Source: Glycine soja (taxonomy: Eukaryota > Streptophyta > Magnoliopsida > Fabales > Fabaceae). From it: a DNA stretch of 64,000 nucleotides. Made by a program: the position numbers and the translations under genes. The stretch lies in contig NC_041005.1 in assembly GCF_004193775.1 (NCBI RefSeq), positions 15,099,865 through 15,163,864 of the forward strand. Reading direction: 5' to 3'. Below are positions 24,101-35,144 of the stretch, piece by piece. The notes below the pieces were generated by a model, which ran no database searches, was not told the DNA's origin, and saw only the letters and a list, made by a program, of their open reading frames with translations. The stretch's first letter is position 1. Each line of letters begins with the position of its first letter.

Positions 24101-24565
24101 TGCAGTCAAATTTTCATCCAAATAAAACCAACTATTAAAATTAAATCTAATATATTAAATATATTAAATGAAATGTAAGCAAAAGAATTTTAGACAATTT
24201 GATTTGAAATTGCATGATCCTGTTGAACTGTAGGTGATCCTGTTCCTATTTTATGTTTCATTTATTGGAATCTTTATTTTAAAATTGTCTAATTATTTTT
24301 TTGGTACATGAACATAAAAAATTGACTAAACTCTGTTTTATTTTTTTTAAAATGATACTATTTAATTAAAAATGTTTTTCCGACTTTTACTTATTTTTTC
24401 CGTTAAGTACCTGTGTACTTTTCAGAAATGGATTAAATGAATATTCATGACATATAAAGGAATTAAATGGAAAATAATATTGAGTGGAATTAAAAGGTAA
24501 ATAAAAACCAGCATTTAACAAACAAAATAAATGAAAAATAACCAAATTGATTACGAATAAAAAAT
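21163..24565. repeat. Duplicated ~600-bp unit, first copy split by ~2.1 kb
   Basis: An intact copy spans about 23941-24565: GAATGTAGTA...TGTTCACATAAA... GACGTCATTC..., then AAGAATTTTAGAC... GAAATTGCATGATCCTGTTG. Its first part also occurs at 21163-21335 and its second part at 23501-23931, in the same order. The simplest reading is a tandem duplication whose first copy later received about 2.1 kb (roughly 21340-23500). No coding sequence; the ends of the insert were not resolved. Confidence 0.6.
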
Positions 24566-27000
24566 GAAAATAAAAATATGTGACTATATCTAAAAAGAAA
24601 TTATAAATTATAAATTTTTAAAAACAATATATTGAATTAGAAAATTCACAATATTTTCGCTCACTACATATATAATTTAGCCTTAAAAATTTAGGAAATT
24701 GATCCATAATGCGAAAAGTTTTAAACATAAACACTTTTGCAGAGAAAAATTCAGCTAATTTCTTCCTTTCTTACTTTTTACTGCTGTGGTTGTTTTATTA
24801 TCATTATTACTGTTATTTGTCATTGATGAAGAAACAAAATAATAGTATAGTTGATAAAATAATAATTAATGTAATTTTTAGCTTTACAACAAACAAGATA
24901 AATAGAAACAAAATTTTTCCTAAAATTCGAAAATTAAAAAGGAATGGAGGTAGCATAGTTGAAAATTTTATGGTTAGGAAAACTAGATTAAAATCTTAGT
25001 CAAAAGCTACACATTTATTTGAATTTATTTAGAAATATAGTGATTTAATAAATTTAAACTAAATGAATTTCATTTAAAGATTCAGCATTCTAGATAATTT
25101 AATTTAATGTTAATTGCCGATTTCTAATACTCTTATTCTATATCATTAATTAGTGATGTTTTAACACTCGGAATCCATACCATTAATTAATGATGTAATA
25201 AATTTTGTTCAAGTTGGCTGATTTAAGTGGTAAATCAATTAATTATTTTTTCCTTTTCATCTTTATTATAAGAAATTTTGGACATCAATACGCAAATTGA
25301 TAAAAATAATTAATTCAACTGATTTATTGAAATTTTAAAAGAATATTATTAATGCACCAATTTTCTCTTTATTAATAATTATTAACTTCTCATGACCTAT
25401 ATGAAAACATTAAAGTTTAAAACATTTTTTTCTTCTAAAGAAAATCTAAGAATATTATGCTTTATTATTAATAAAAAACAAAAATACTTAAAATATTTAA
25501 TAAGAACAACATAAATTTCTTTTAAATTATTTCTTATAAAAAGGATCGGAAGAAATAGTAGAAAACAACATTTTGAATTAGACATGCACAAGAATCGGAA
25601 GAAATTAATTTATTTGACTTGGTCAACTTCAGATTTTACTAAAATTAATGGATGAGTTCTACACTAAAAAGAAAATTACCCCTTATTCAAAACGGTACAG
25701 TATAATTTTGTATAAAAATAAAAAATAAAAAATAAAAAAGAAGGGGTCAACATGTTAATGGGTTATGACCCTATGATTTTGATTCTGATACTCATCTTCC
25801 TTTTTTTGTAAAAAGGAAGCCCTGCGCAACCATTGATGCTCCATCTATGTTCTTAATGCGTCATAGGTAGGTAGCAAGCAAATATGCTCACATTAAAGTC
25901 AAAAATAGAGAAAAGAAAGAAAACCTAAGTGAAAGGAAGTTGAAAGAGAGACATCAAAGAAAATGAAATGAATCTAAAGAAATATGACGGAAAACGTTTC
26001 ATAAGCATTTAATATATCTTTAAATTGAGCATAACGTTTGAATGCAGTAATATTTTTTCAAATAGAAAAGTTGATAGAAGTTAGATCTTAGATTTATTAG
26101 AGCCATATCAGGTCTCAAAGTTAAAAAATACTTATAAATATATTTATAAATTATTCATTAAGGTCCTCACATAAGTAATAAAATCAAACTCATATTTTTT
26201 TTTTTAATGGAACAGAACACTTTGAATGGAGAAAATATGTGACTCGATGCACTTTTTTGTTAACACTCAATGCATCTTTTTCTATGTTCATTTTCAATAT
26301 TTTTTAATGGAACAAAACGTTTTGAATGGAGTAAAATGTGTTTTGTAGTTCACTCACTCAATCTTCGAGCAACAGTCAAAGAAAGTAAATAAAGTAAAAT
26401 ACTGAATTTATCAGATTTTGAAAATTTTCAATTATCAATTTAATTTAATTGTAATTGTAATTGTAATTTTCGCATATAGTATAGGAGTAGGATGATTTTG
26501 ATCCTCTAATTTTTAGTTTCTCGACTCTCTTTTTTCTATTCTTATTGCTCGACTTTAGTTTTCATATTTCTAAATTGAAAAGTTTAGATTCATTTATTAA
26601 CTTGACATCTAATATATGTCACAGATGCTACAGTGACCAAACAGTGCTATATTTTTTTGTTTTGTTTTGGGGGAGAGCAACATTGCAGTAATAAAACTTG
26701 GAGGAATTTTATGTTCTGTTTAATACAGAGGGAAAAATATTAAATAAATGAAAAATAAAATAGAAATTACAGGTATTTGATTGAAGAAGAAAAAAAGATA
26801 ATGAGAAATAGAGATGAATAAAAATTATTTTAATTTAAATAATTTAAAATTTAAAAATTAAAAAAATCATATATTTTAGATAAAAAATAAAAAGATATAA
26901 AAATAATACATTTCAAAATCCTAAAGAGTCAAAATAAATTTTGTTAAACTTAATATAAGACGAAACTAAAATATAACTTCCAAAATTCACATAAGCCCAT
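24566..27000. other. AT-rich intergenic DNA between the bZIP and FHY3-like genes
   Basis: No gene or defined element recognised. Short direct repeats around 26200-26340 (TTTTTAATGGAACA(G/A)AAC... TTTGAATGGAG) are visible. Confidence 0.4.
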
Positions 27001-27022
27001 TCCGTGAGGTGAGCTTAATTTG

Positions 27023-27029
27023 CACGCGC
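27023..27029 (+). promoter_or_regulatory. CACGCGC, FHY3/FAR1 binding-site core
   Basis: CACGCGC is the published FBS core bound by Arabidopsis FHY3 and FAR1. It lies about 350 bp before the first donor site of the FHY3-like gene, i.e. in its likely proximal promoter. This is the only exact match I noticed in the window. Autoregulation is an inference. Confidence 0.45.
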
Positions 27030-27187
27030 CTTGGCATTCATTAGTGTTTTCAAGCAATAAACCGTGAGCGGGAAATGACAGGTAGAGAAAATAACAAGAA
27101 TAATAATATATTGATAATTTATTGGTATTTTATTATGATAATATTAAAATTATCAAAAGGGGGCATTGGTAAGTAGAAGGTACGCGA

Positions 27188-27193
27188 CACGTG
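27188..27193 (+). promoter_or_regulatory. G-box (CACGTG) at the FHY3-like promoter
   Basis: Perfect palindromic G-box just upstream of the transcribed-looking leader. It is a target type for HY5/bZIP and PIF/bHLH factors in light signalling. Function inferred. Confidence 0.45.
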
Positions 27194-27379
27194 CTGGGGG
27201 TCTGGGAGAGTAGAATTGGGAAAGGAAGAGAAGAGAGTGTGTTCGGAAACCCTAAGCTTCACGCATTTGGGGAACCTCCTTCCTCCACTCGCTCATGCTC
27301 CTCGCGTGTCTCGACCATACCCTTTTTCTCTCTTTCATTCTCAAACTCATCAACGATCATCTTCAATCTCTTCTTTCAG
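27194..27379 (+). other. Probable noncoding exon 1 of the FHY3-like gene
   Basis: CT-rich leader (AAACCCTAAGCTTCACGC..., CTCTTCTTTCAG) ending in CAG before GTACTC at 27380, a good donor. The start is uncertain. The open frame across this exon and into the intron (27191-27619) is not a protein. A long leader intron (about 3 kb) then reaches acceptors near 30371 or 30476 (TATATAATTCAG), just before the ATG. Confidence 0.55.
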
Positions 27380-27476
27380 GTACTCTCTTTGAACACCACG
27401 CACCCTAACCCTCTTCTCGATTTCTTCTCTTTTATTTCGCGTTCCACGATCATTAATCAAATTTATGCTTATGTGT

Positions 27477-27485
27477 GTGTGAGAC

Positions 27486-27522
<37 letters not shown>
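27477..27522. repeat. Compound (GT)n(GA)n microsatellite
   Basis: TG repeats interrupted once, then GA repeats; in the FHY3-like leader intron. A (CT)n tract lies near 28875-28892. Confidence 0.9.
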
Positions 27523-29478
27523 TGATGTGCACAATGAAGTAGAATTTGGATTGGAATTGGAAGTTTGTATTTTGGTGCTAGTTAGTGTCTATGTGACTCG
27601 CTTTGTTTCATTGATTTAACTGTGAAATGAAAACCGCTGGTGAGACAAGAATGAATGGATGAGTCAGTGACTGTTTTCGTTTTTGGTTTGAATTTTAGAG
27701 TTAGTTGACTTGTGTTTTCGTGTGTCTGTTTCTTTGACTTGTGGGGTATAAGAGATGAAGGGGCAGGTTGAATTGTGTTGATACTGGGGTTCTTTTTGTT
27801 TTAAAAAAAACTAAAATTGAAATGTTTTCAGAATTTTGTTGTGATTTGGTGGCTTAACATAAACCCTTCTTGAGGGTTTCTGAAATGATGTTTCAATTGC
27901 AATAGCATAGCCGGTGCGAGAAATGTTCCATCTTTTGGTTGGAGACGTACAATTTATGTTAACGTTGATCTTACAGCCTTTCGAGGTTGTTTTATTGGAG
28001 TCCTGACTTTGCTTGGATTTGTATACTATTTTCCACGAGTTTTTGCATGCTATGCATATTTTAGCACTAGATGATGACTGTGGAGCTTAAGGTTTAATCA
28101 CAATAATAACAAAAAGCCTTTTGCAACTTCTTGCTTCTTTGGGAGGTATGCATTATTTTCACTAGAATACTCCAAATGAGAATGTGAGGCCAACAATAGC
28201 CAATAGCCCAAACCCATCTTGTTACCATCCTTGGCAGGGGTATGTTATTTATTTGTCTTTATGTTCTTTGATTCTCTGCTTCTCCATTAATGGGGAGGGA
28301 TTCAGAAGCTGTGTGATGGTCATATCTTTTTGTCTAAAGGCAGTGAATCATGAATGTATGATTCCAGTGAAGAGAGTTTCAGACGAAGGGAGGAGGCAAT
28401 TGATGTGAAGGGTCTAAAAATTCCAGTCAATTTCATGTCAATTTCCAGTGCCAAAATCATATAATGTAGATATTAATTGTTTTCTGTCTTTTTCCTAAAA
28501 TTTTTCTAAGGCTTCAATTCAATTTAAGAATAAAGAACAAGTGAACTGCTTTTTCATAATTGGTGCAGCCCATAATGCTGGGTAATATTCAGCTGACTGA
28601 ACCTTAGAACTTATAAAGTAGATTTACCAACATAAGCACCAGCAATAGGCTAGAAGAGAAATGTCATCTCAAGGGTTTCTCTCTACCCATTTTTGTGGCA
28701 TATGGCTGTGTTTATGGCCTTTCTTTGCTGCTTTCCTCATGGCTCGTGTAAAAGGTTTATCTATTATCAATGTGGGAAGATTGGATAGATTTGTAAAGTT
28801 TCACTAACTTTTTTTCCTTTCTCCATTTCTTTTTTTCCTGTTATCAGGGCTTCTTATTCTCTCTAGATTTAGCTTCTCTCTCTCTCTCTCTTTTTCTATT
28901 TTAGCATACTTATATCTTTAAGAGAAAGGCAGTGAACAACATTTCATATAATCCATTTTGTTTAAAGCTATCTCTATAATATTAAAAGTAGGACAGTCTG
29001 GTGCTGAAAATCTCCTGCTATTGCTTTGGATAGTGTTACTGTTAAGGGAAGGGATGATCCTATTATGTTGGTCCATTGTAGACAGCCTTGCCCTGAATTT
29101 TCAAAAGGCTGAATGCATGTCCCAAACCTCCCAAAATAATTGTCTTTCTTTCTAATTTAGTCATTTTTTATATCATTATAAAAGGATAAATATGATGACC
29201 CACCCACCAAAATTAAAATTTTCTGTTGTGAAATTTAGCCCTTGTGAGTTCTAAAAGAGGTTAAAAAAAATTTAATCCTAGACTTTGATAGCAAAAAAAA
29301 TTCATACGCTTTGCATGATCACTAAAACCCACTATATAACCCTTTAGCGGCAGTCAAACTACTTGTTCCAAGACACAGCTAGTAGGTGATATGGCACTGT
29401 TCTCTGCGCTTCCTAGCCTCACCTCATGCTTACACCGTACAGCACCTGGTATAATTTGCTTTATCAATTTGGGTGGGA

Positions 29479-29610
29479 TTTAGAGTGTTTGGTAGAGAGG
29501 GGAAGGATAGAAATAGAGAAGAAATAGGGTGGGTCCTGCACCTTCTACACTCTACTTTAATTAAAATATCTCTCTGCTATTTCCATCTTCTCAACCAAAC
29601 ACACTCTTAA
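29479..29610. mobile_element. MITE-like inverted repeat in the FHY3-like leader intron
   Basis: Left TTTAGAGTGTTTGGTAGAGA, right (reverse complement) CTTAAGAGTGTGTTTGGTTG; about 130 bp and non-coding. Target duplication not clear. Confidence 0.5.
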
Positions 29611-29828
29611 GAATTTTGTACGTCCTTCCTCCAATTTTCTTGAGGTTTATACTCGCTTTTCCACTTTCATGTTTTAGATCAATTAGTTGGTTCCTGGTGC
29701 AAAGTGCATTGTTTTAAGGATTTCCCTAAAAGGTATGCAGAGAGTGGTAAGCTCTTCTCCTTTCATGTTTTCTCCTCACCCCTTCCCCTGCCCCTCATTC
29801 TGGTTTTGGAGGATCCCTTATTCTCAAA

Positions 29829-30005
29829 GAGGAGTGCTAGCAACACACTCCCATTGGTTGAAATTCATGTTGGTCCCACTATTTTGAGAATGGGGCCCAC
29901 TAAATGGGGATTGGGGTCACATATTTAGTGGGATCCACATAAATTTCACACAATGAAAGAGTGTGTTAAAAATAGAGTATTAGAGAATGTTTTGCTAGCA
30001 TTTCT
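29829..30005. mobile_element. MITE-like inverted repeat, 177 bp
   Basis: Left GAGGAGTGCTAGCAACACA, right (reverse complement) GAGAAATGCTAGCAAAACA. The inner arms also pair (TTGAAATTCATG...GTCCCACTA with GTGAAATTTATG...ATCCCACTA). Non-coding, in the leader intron. Confidence 0.6.
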
Positions 30006-30513
30006 CATCCGCAAATTAGATCACTATTTATCCAATCTTTGCTTTGTCTAACTTATGAAATTGTGTGGAGAAAATGACTTGATTTCTGTGGCAGCCTTCA
30101 TTTGCTGTTTGCAAGATCCTAACTGGAGAATTTTGGGCCCTCTATAGATTGTCATGCATCTCTCCCCTAAATTAGGAGCATTGGTTGGTTACTGATTGGT
30201 GTTTCAAAATCTGTACAAATTTTCATTATCTATGATTCTTTTCTGGCTATAATGAAGTTATACTGTCAGTTCTCTTATACATGAGTTAACTGCTTTGTGC
30301 CTTAGAACCAGCAGAATTATGTTTTTTCGCCTTTGAAGTTAAAATTTCTTGTCATGATCTATATTGCTTTCTTTTGTTCCTAGAAAATACAAAATCACAT
30401 AGGGAGGCACTGTATATGTTATTGAGGAGGGACTAGTTTACTTGATGGCTTGACATGTCTTTTCTATATAATTCAGTACCCTTTAAACCATCAAGCAGAA
30501 AGCTGTTTTCATC

Positions 30514-33500
30514 ATGGATATAGATCTTCGGTTACCTTCTGGTGAACATGATAAGGAGGATGAAGAAACAACTACAATTGATAACATGTTGGACAGTGAA
30601 GAAAAATTGCATAATGGAGGTATAGATGGCAGAAATATAGTTGATACTGGAATTGAGGTACATGCTCTAAATGGTGGAGATTTGAATTCACCCACAGTTG
30701 ATATTGTAATGTTTAAGGAAGATACAAATCTTGAGCCACTTTCTGGCATGGAATTTGAGTCTCACGGGGAAGCTTATTCTTTTTACCAAGAATATGCTCG
30801 GTCGATGGGATTCAACACTGCAATACAAAATAGTCGTCGTTCAAAAACATCAAGAGAATTTATAGATGCGAAGTTTGCTTGTTCTCGATATGGAACAAAA
30901 CGAGAGTATGACAAATCATTTAATCGACCACGTGCACGACAGAACAAGCAAGATTCTGAAAATTCAACTGGTCGAAGATCTTGTTCAAAGACTGATTGTA
31001 AAGCAAGCATGCATGTAAAAAGAAGGTCAGATGGAAAATGGGTTATACATAGCTTTGTGAAGGAGCATAATCATGAGCTTTTACCAGCCCAAGCAGTTAG
31101 TGAACAAACAAGACGAATGTATGCTGCGATGGCTAGGCAGTTTGCCGAATACAAAACCGTGGTTGGTCTCAAGAATGAGAAGAATCCATTTGATAAAGGT
31201 CGGAATTTGGGCCTGGAGTCAGGGGAGGCTAGACTCATGCTTGATTTTTTCATACAGATGCAAAATATGAATTCTAACTTCTTTTATGCAGTAGATCTTG
31301 GTGAAGATCAACGTCTGAAAAATCTTTTATGGATTGACGCTAAAAGTAGGAATGACTATATCAACTTTTGTGATGTAGTGTCGTTTGATACCGCCTATGT
31401 TAGAAACAAATATAAGATGCCGCTTGCACTTTTTGTTGGAGTGAACCAGCACTACCAATTTACATTACTTGGATGTGCCCTGATATCAGATGAAAGTGCT
31501 GCCACTTTTTCTTGGCTATTTCGGACGTGGCTGAAAGGAGTTGGTGGTCAAATTCCAAAAGTGATCATTACTGACCATGACAAGACATTGAAGTCAGTTA
31601 TTTCAGATATCTTTCCTAATTCCAGTCATTGTGTTTGCCTATGGCATATATTAGGGAAGGTATCTGAAAATTTATCTCCTGTAATTAAAAAGCATGAGAA
31701 TTTTATGGCAAAATTTGAAAAATGCATTTATAGGTCCTTGACCAGTGATGATTTTGAGAAGAGATGGTGGAAAATTGTTGATAAGTTTGAACTTCGAGAG
31801 GATGAATGCATGCAGTCATTGTATGAAGATCGTAAGTTATGGGCACCAACATTCATGAAAGATGTTTTCTTAGGTGGTATGTCTACTGTCCAGCGATCTG
31901 AAAGTGTAAATTCCTTCTTTGACAAATATGTTCATAAGAAGACCTCTGTCCAAGATTTTGTCAAACAGTATGAAGCAATCTTGCAAGACAGGTATGAAGA
32001 GGAAGCAAAAGCAGATTCTGATACATGGAATAAAGTGGCAACCTTAAAAACTCCTTCTCCATTGGAGAAGAGTGTTGCAGGGATTTTCTCGCATGCTGTA
32101 TTCAAGAAGATTCAAACTGAGGTTGTAGGTGCAGTTGCTTGCCATCCTAAAGCTGACAGGCAGGATGATACAACCATTGTTCACAGGGTTCATGATATGG
32201 AAACAAATAAAGACTTCTTTGTTGTGGTGAATCAAGTTAAATCTGAGTTGTCCTGTATATGTCGGTTATTTGAATATAGAGGCTATCTTTGTAGACATGC
32301 GTTGTTTGTTCTTCAATATTCTGGCCAGTCAGTGTTCCCATCTCAATATATTTTGAAACGGTGGACAAAAGATGCAAAGGTCAGGAATATAATGGGAGAA
32401 GAATCGGAACACATGCTAACTAGGGTGCAACGTTACAATGATTTATGTCAGCGAGCACTAAAACTTAGTGAAGAGGGATCATTGTCTCAAGAGAGTTATG
32501 GTATTGCATTCCATGCGCTACATGAAGCTCACAAAAGTTGTGTGAGTGTTAACAATTCTAGTAAGAGTAGTCCTACAGAAGCTGGCACACCAGGGGCTCA
32601 TGGTCAGCTTTCCACTGAAGAAGATACCCAAAGTAGAAATATGGGCAAGTCAAACAAAAAGAAGCATCCAACTAAAAAGAAAAAGGTTTGTTGTTTATAA
32701 GAACTTGAATTTTACACTCTTGTGTTTTTGCTATCGTGACCTCCTCTTTGACCTGCAGGTGAACTCTGAAGCAGAAGTGATAACAGTTGGGGCATTAGAC
32801 AACTTGCAACAAATGGTTTGTCCTCCTACAATATTAGTTAACCCGTAGAGAGTGTTTGATCTTATAGTCTTGGGGATAAAAAACTTGTAGATGAAATCTA
32901 GGCTTGATGTCAGGATTTATGAATTTATGTGAACATAGAGGGAAAAAGTTATGAAACATTACATGGGAATTCAAACTTAGTTAAATGAATACATGTGTCT
33001 GCTTTATTGAAGTAAACTGCAGTTCAGTTAAAAGGAACCTTTTTTTGTAGGACAAATTCAGCACAAGAGCAGTAACCCTTGAAGGTTATTATGGCACACA
33101 GCAGAGCGTGCAAGGGATGGTATGAATATGATATACCATAGTTCTAATATTTTATAATATACGTCCGTTTAGTGAGTAAACTTTATACATTTTTTTATTT
33201 GATGGTGCAGTTGAACTTGATGGGACCAACACGTGATGATTACTACGGGAATCAACAGACACTTCAGGGGCTGGTGCGTAGAAGAAATTGTGATTAATTT
33301 TTCTTATATATTTTTGACAGTGTAGTAATATAGAAACTGAGTTCTACATTTGCAGGGACCAATAAGTTCAATACCAACCAGTCACGATGGTTATTATGGT
33401 ACACATCAGGGCATGCCGGGTCTGGTATGATTCACTAAAACTAATGATGATTCTCTCTCGTAAAGTTTGATGAATTCTTATACGGTCCAAACATGCAGGC

Positions 33501-33683
33501 ACAACTAGATTTTTTGCGAACTGGTTTCACATATGGCATTCGGGTTAGTATGGTAATTCAAAACTTTTCTAGTTACTATTGTCTTTCTGAAAGAGCACTT
33601 CTGTAGTAATGGCTTCATTGTGGCAGGATGATCCTAACGTGAGAGCAACACAGTTGCATGAGGATCCATCTAGACATGCATGA
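30514..33683 (+). CDS. FHY3: FAR-RED ELONGATED HYPOCOTYL 3-like (FAR1/FHY3 family)
   Basis: Seven coding exons, all phase 0: 30514-32685 (724 codons), 32759-32815 (19), 33051-33119 (23), 33211-33273 (21), 33356-33424 (23), 33499-33543 (15), 33627-33683 (18 plus stop); 843 residues, against about 839 for Arabidopsis FHY3. FHY3/FAR1 are transcription factors of phytochrome A signalling, derived from Mutator-like transposases. Seen: start [16 protein letters not shown]-terminal FAR1 zinc finger with C123, C157/C162, H185 and H187 (EHNHEL); MULE transposase core with SFDTAY (D292), ITDHDKT (D354), CLWH (375-378) and RSESVNSFF (E463); SWIM finger C581-x-C583 ... C593-x-H595; lysine-rich nuclear signal around 716-724; C-terminus [14 protein letters not shown] then LHEDPSRHA. 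The open frame alone would read four more residues into intron 1; the splice GAAAAAG/GTTTGT avoids this. The gene is complete and intact. Confidence 0.96.
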
Positions 33684-33706
33684 GTGTCACTATCCTTTAT
33701 AACGAG

Positions 33707-33811
33707 GTAGTTGATATTTTGAGTCAACCCCAATATTTTGTTGTGATGAAATGAGTAAATTTGTTGAACATGAATGTTTGAAGTTGTGATTCGAATCGTT
33801 TGTATTTATAG
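33707..33811 (+). other. Probable 3'UTR intron of the FHY3-like gene
   Basis: AACGAG/GTAGTTG donor and TTTATAG/GGCTGG acceptor, beginning 23 nt after the stop codon, too close to trigger classical exon-junction decay. The 3'UTR likely runs on to about 34090. Confidence 0.4.
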
Positions 33812-34211
33812 GGCTGGGGAAACGAGAGCTATAAGCTGATTATCTGGCGTTGAGAATGGAATACCTCGTGCCCGTTTGAGGTTACAATGGAAAACCTCCA
33901 AAATCCAGTATTTGTAATATAATACTGTTATATTAATAATATTATATAGGATTACTGCAATTAACCTCTATTATAAATATTAATAGATGTTGTAAGGCTT
34001 TAGCGTTCAACCTCTTTTGGAGATTGTTGTATTATATATTTTATTCTTTAGGCTACTTGAGAAATTGTAATTATGAAATATTAGTGATGAAGTATTCGTA
34101 TGCTCATTTCCATTAGTGCAACAAACGAGTACAATCTTACATTTATAATTTCCTTTTTTCCTTTTGTTACTCTCGATCTTCTGTTTGCAAAATTAAAGTT
34201 AATTGGAGATT

Positions 34212-34326
34212 TGAGGGGGAAATCAACTATGTGCCAAATGACAAATTTGCCCAATTGAAGTTTGTAGTTGTCAAATTCGGATTGCCTTCACTTGGCATTT
34301 GGCACACATTTATCCTCATTTCCGCT
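34212..34326. repeat. Short fold-back sequence
   Basis: GGGGGAAATCAACTATGTGCCAAATGAC pairs imperfectly with the complement of the right side (GTGTGCCAAATGCCAAGTG on the minus strand). It is about 115 bp, directly left of the larger inverted-repeat element, and could be part of it. Confidence 0.4.
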
Positions 34327-34330
34327 ATTA

Positions 34331-35141
34331 TCTTTATTTTATTTTAAAAATTCAAAAACACTCCAATTCTAACCTTCCCCCAAACACCAACAACCACCCT
34401 AACCCTTGTACCCACCGGCGTTTGCGCATGCCAACGCCACCTTGACCCATTCCGGTGGGTGACCCCATCCCCTACAAACCACCATACCGCGACGAGACGA
34501 CGATGAACCACCACATTTCATCGACGAGCCACCACACCTCCAGCCTCACTTCGCCAGCAATGCCTCTATTTTTGGTTTTTTCTTTTCAGATCTCGTTGTG
34601 ATAGTGTATGGTGGCGTTATGCGTGTAGGTTATAGTTTTTTTTTTTTTTTTCCAGATCTGGCTGCGGGGAAGAAATGGTGCACCACGTTGACAACCCACC
34701 GCACCACCTGCCTCGCTTTCGCCAACAATGGTTGTTTATCGTTTTTTTTTTTTTACAGATCTAGAATTTGCAGTGTTAAGATGAAATAATTAAACTGTTT
34801 TTTTTGTCGAGTTTGCAAACAGAAGGGGAAATACTTTAGATTTGGGGTTCTTCATGTAGAGGAAAAGGGCTTGGAAGGATTCGGATGCCATTTTCGCAAT
34901 TTCTCCTTATCTTAGATTATGGAATTTTATTTTTTTTTTTGTAATTAAAAAGTAGCAATCTATAATAGTTGAAGCAAGTCTGTCTTCGTTCAAGTTTCCT
35001 TTCTTTCTTTCATTTGGACGGTCGCCGGAATGGGAGAAGATGGTGGTGGTGCGCTCCAGCAACGGTGCGTACAGGGGATTAGGGTGACTGTTGGTGTTTG
35101 TGGGGTTAGAGTGTTTATTAATTTTTAAAATAAAATAAATA
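34331..35141. mobile_element. Inverted-repeat element, about 0.8 kb, GC-rich arms
   Basis: Left arm: TTTATTTTATTTTAAAAATT, AACACTC, then CAAACACCAACA, CACCCTAA, ATTCCGG. The reverse complement of the right arm has the same series (TTTATTTTATTTTAAAAATT, AAACACTCTAACC, CAAACACCAACAG, CACCCTAA, ATTCCGGCGACC), about 130 bp per arm. The interior holds three T-rich tracts each followed by CAGATCT (34577, 34652, 34755). No transposase frame; no clear target duplication. It could be a Mutator-like derivative carrying copied gene fragments. Confidence 0.55.
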
Positions 35142-35144
35142 CAG

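Noticed and set aside
27191..27619. 142-codon plus-strand open frame
   Set aside because: Runs from the FHY3-like noncoding first exon across a good splice donor into a GT/GA microsatellite; not a protein.
30483..32235. Several antisense frames over the FHY3-like exon
   Set aside because: Shadows of the real coding strand.
32686..32700. End of the long FHY3-like open frame (VCCL then stop) as the true C-terminus
   Set aside because: A GT donor precedes it and six downstream exons in phase reconstruct the conserved FHY3 tail.
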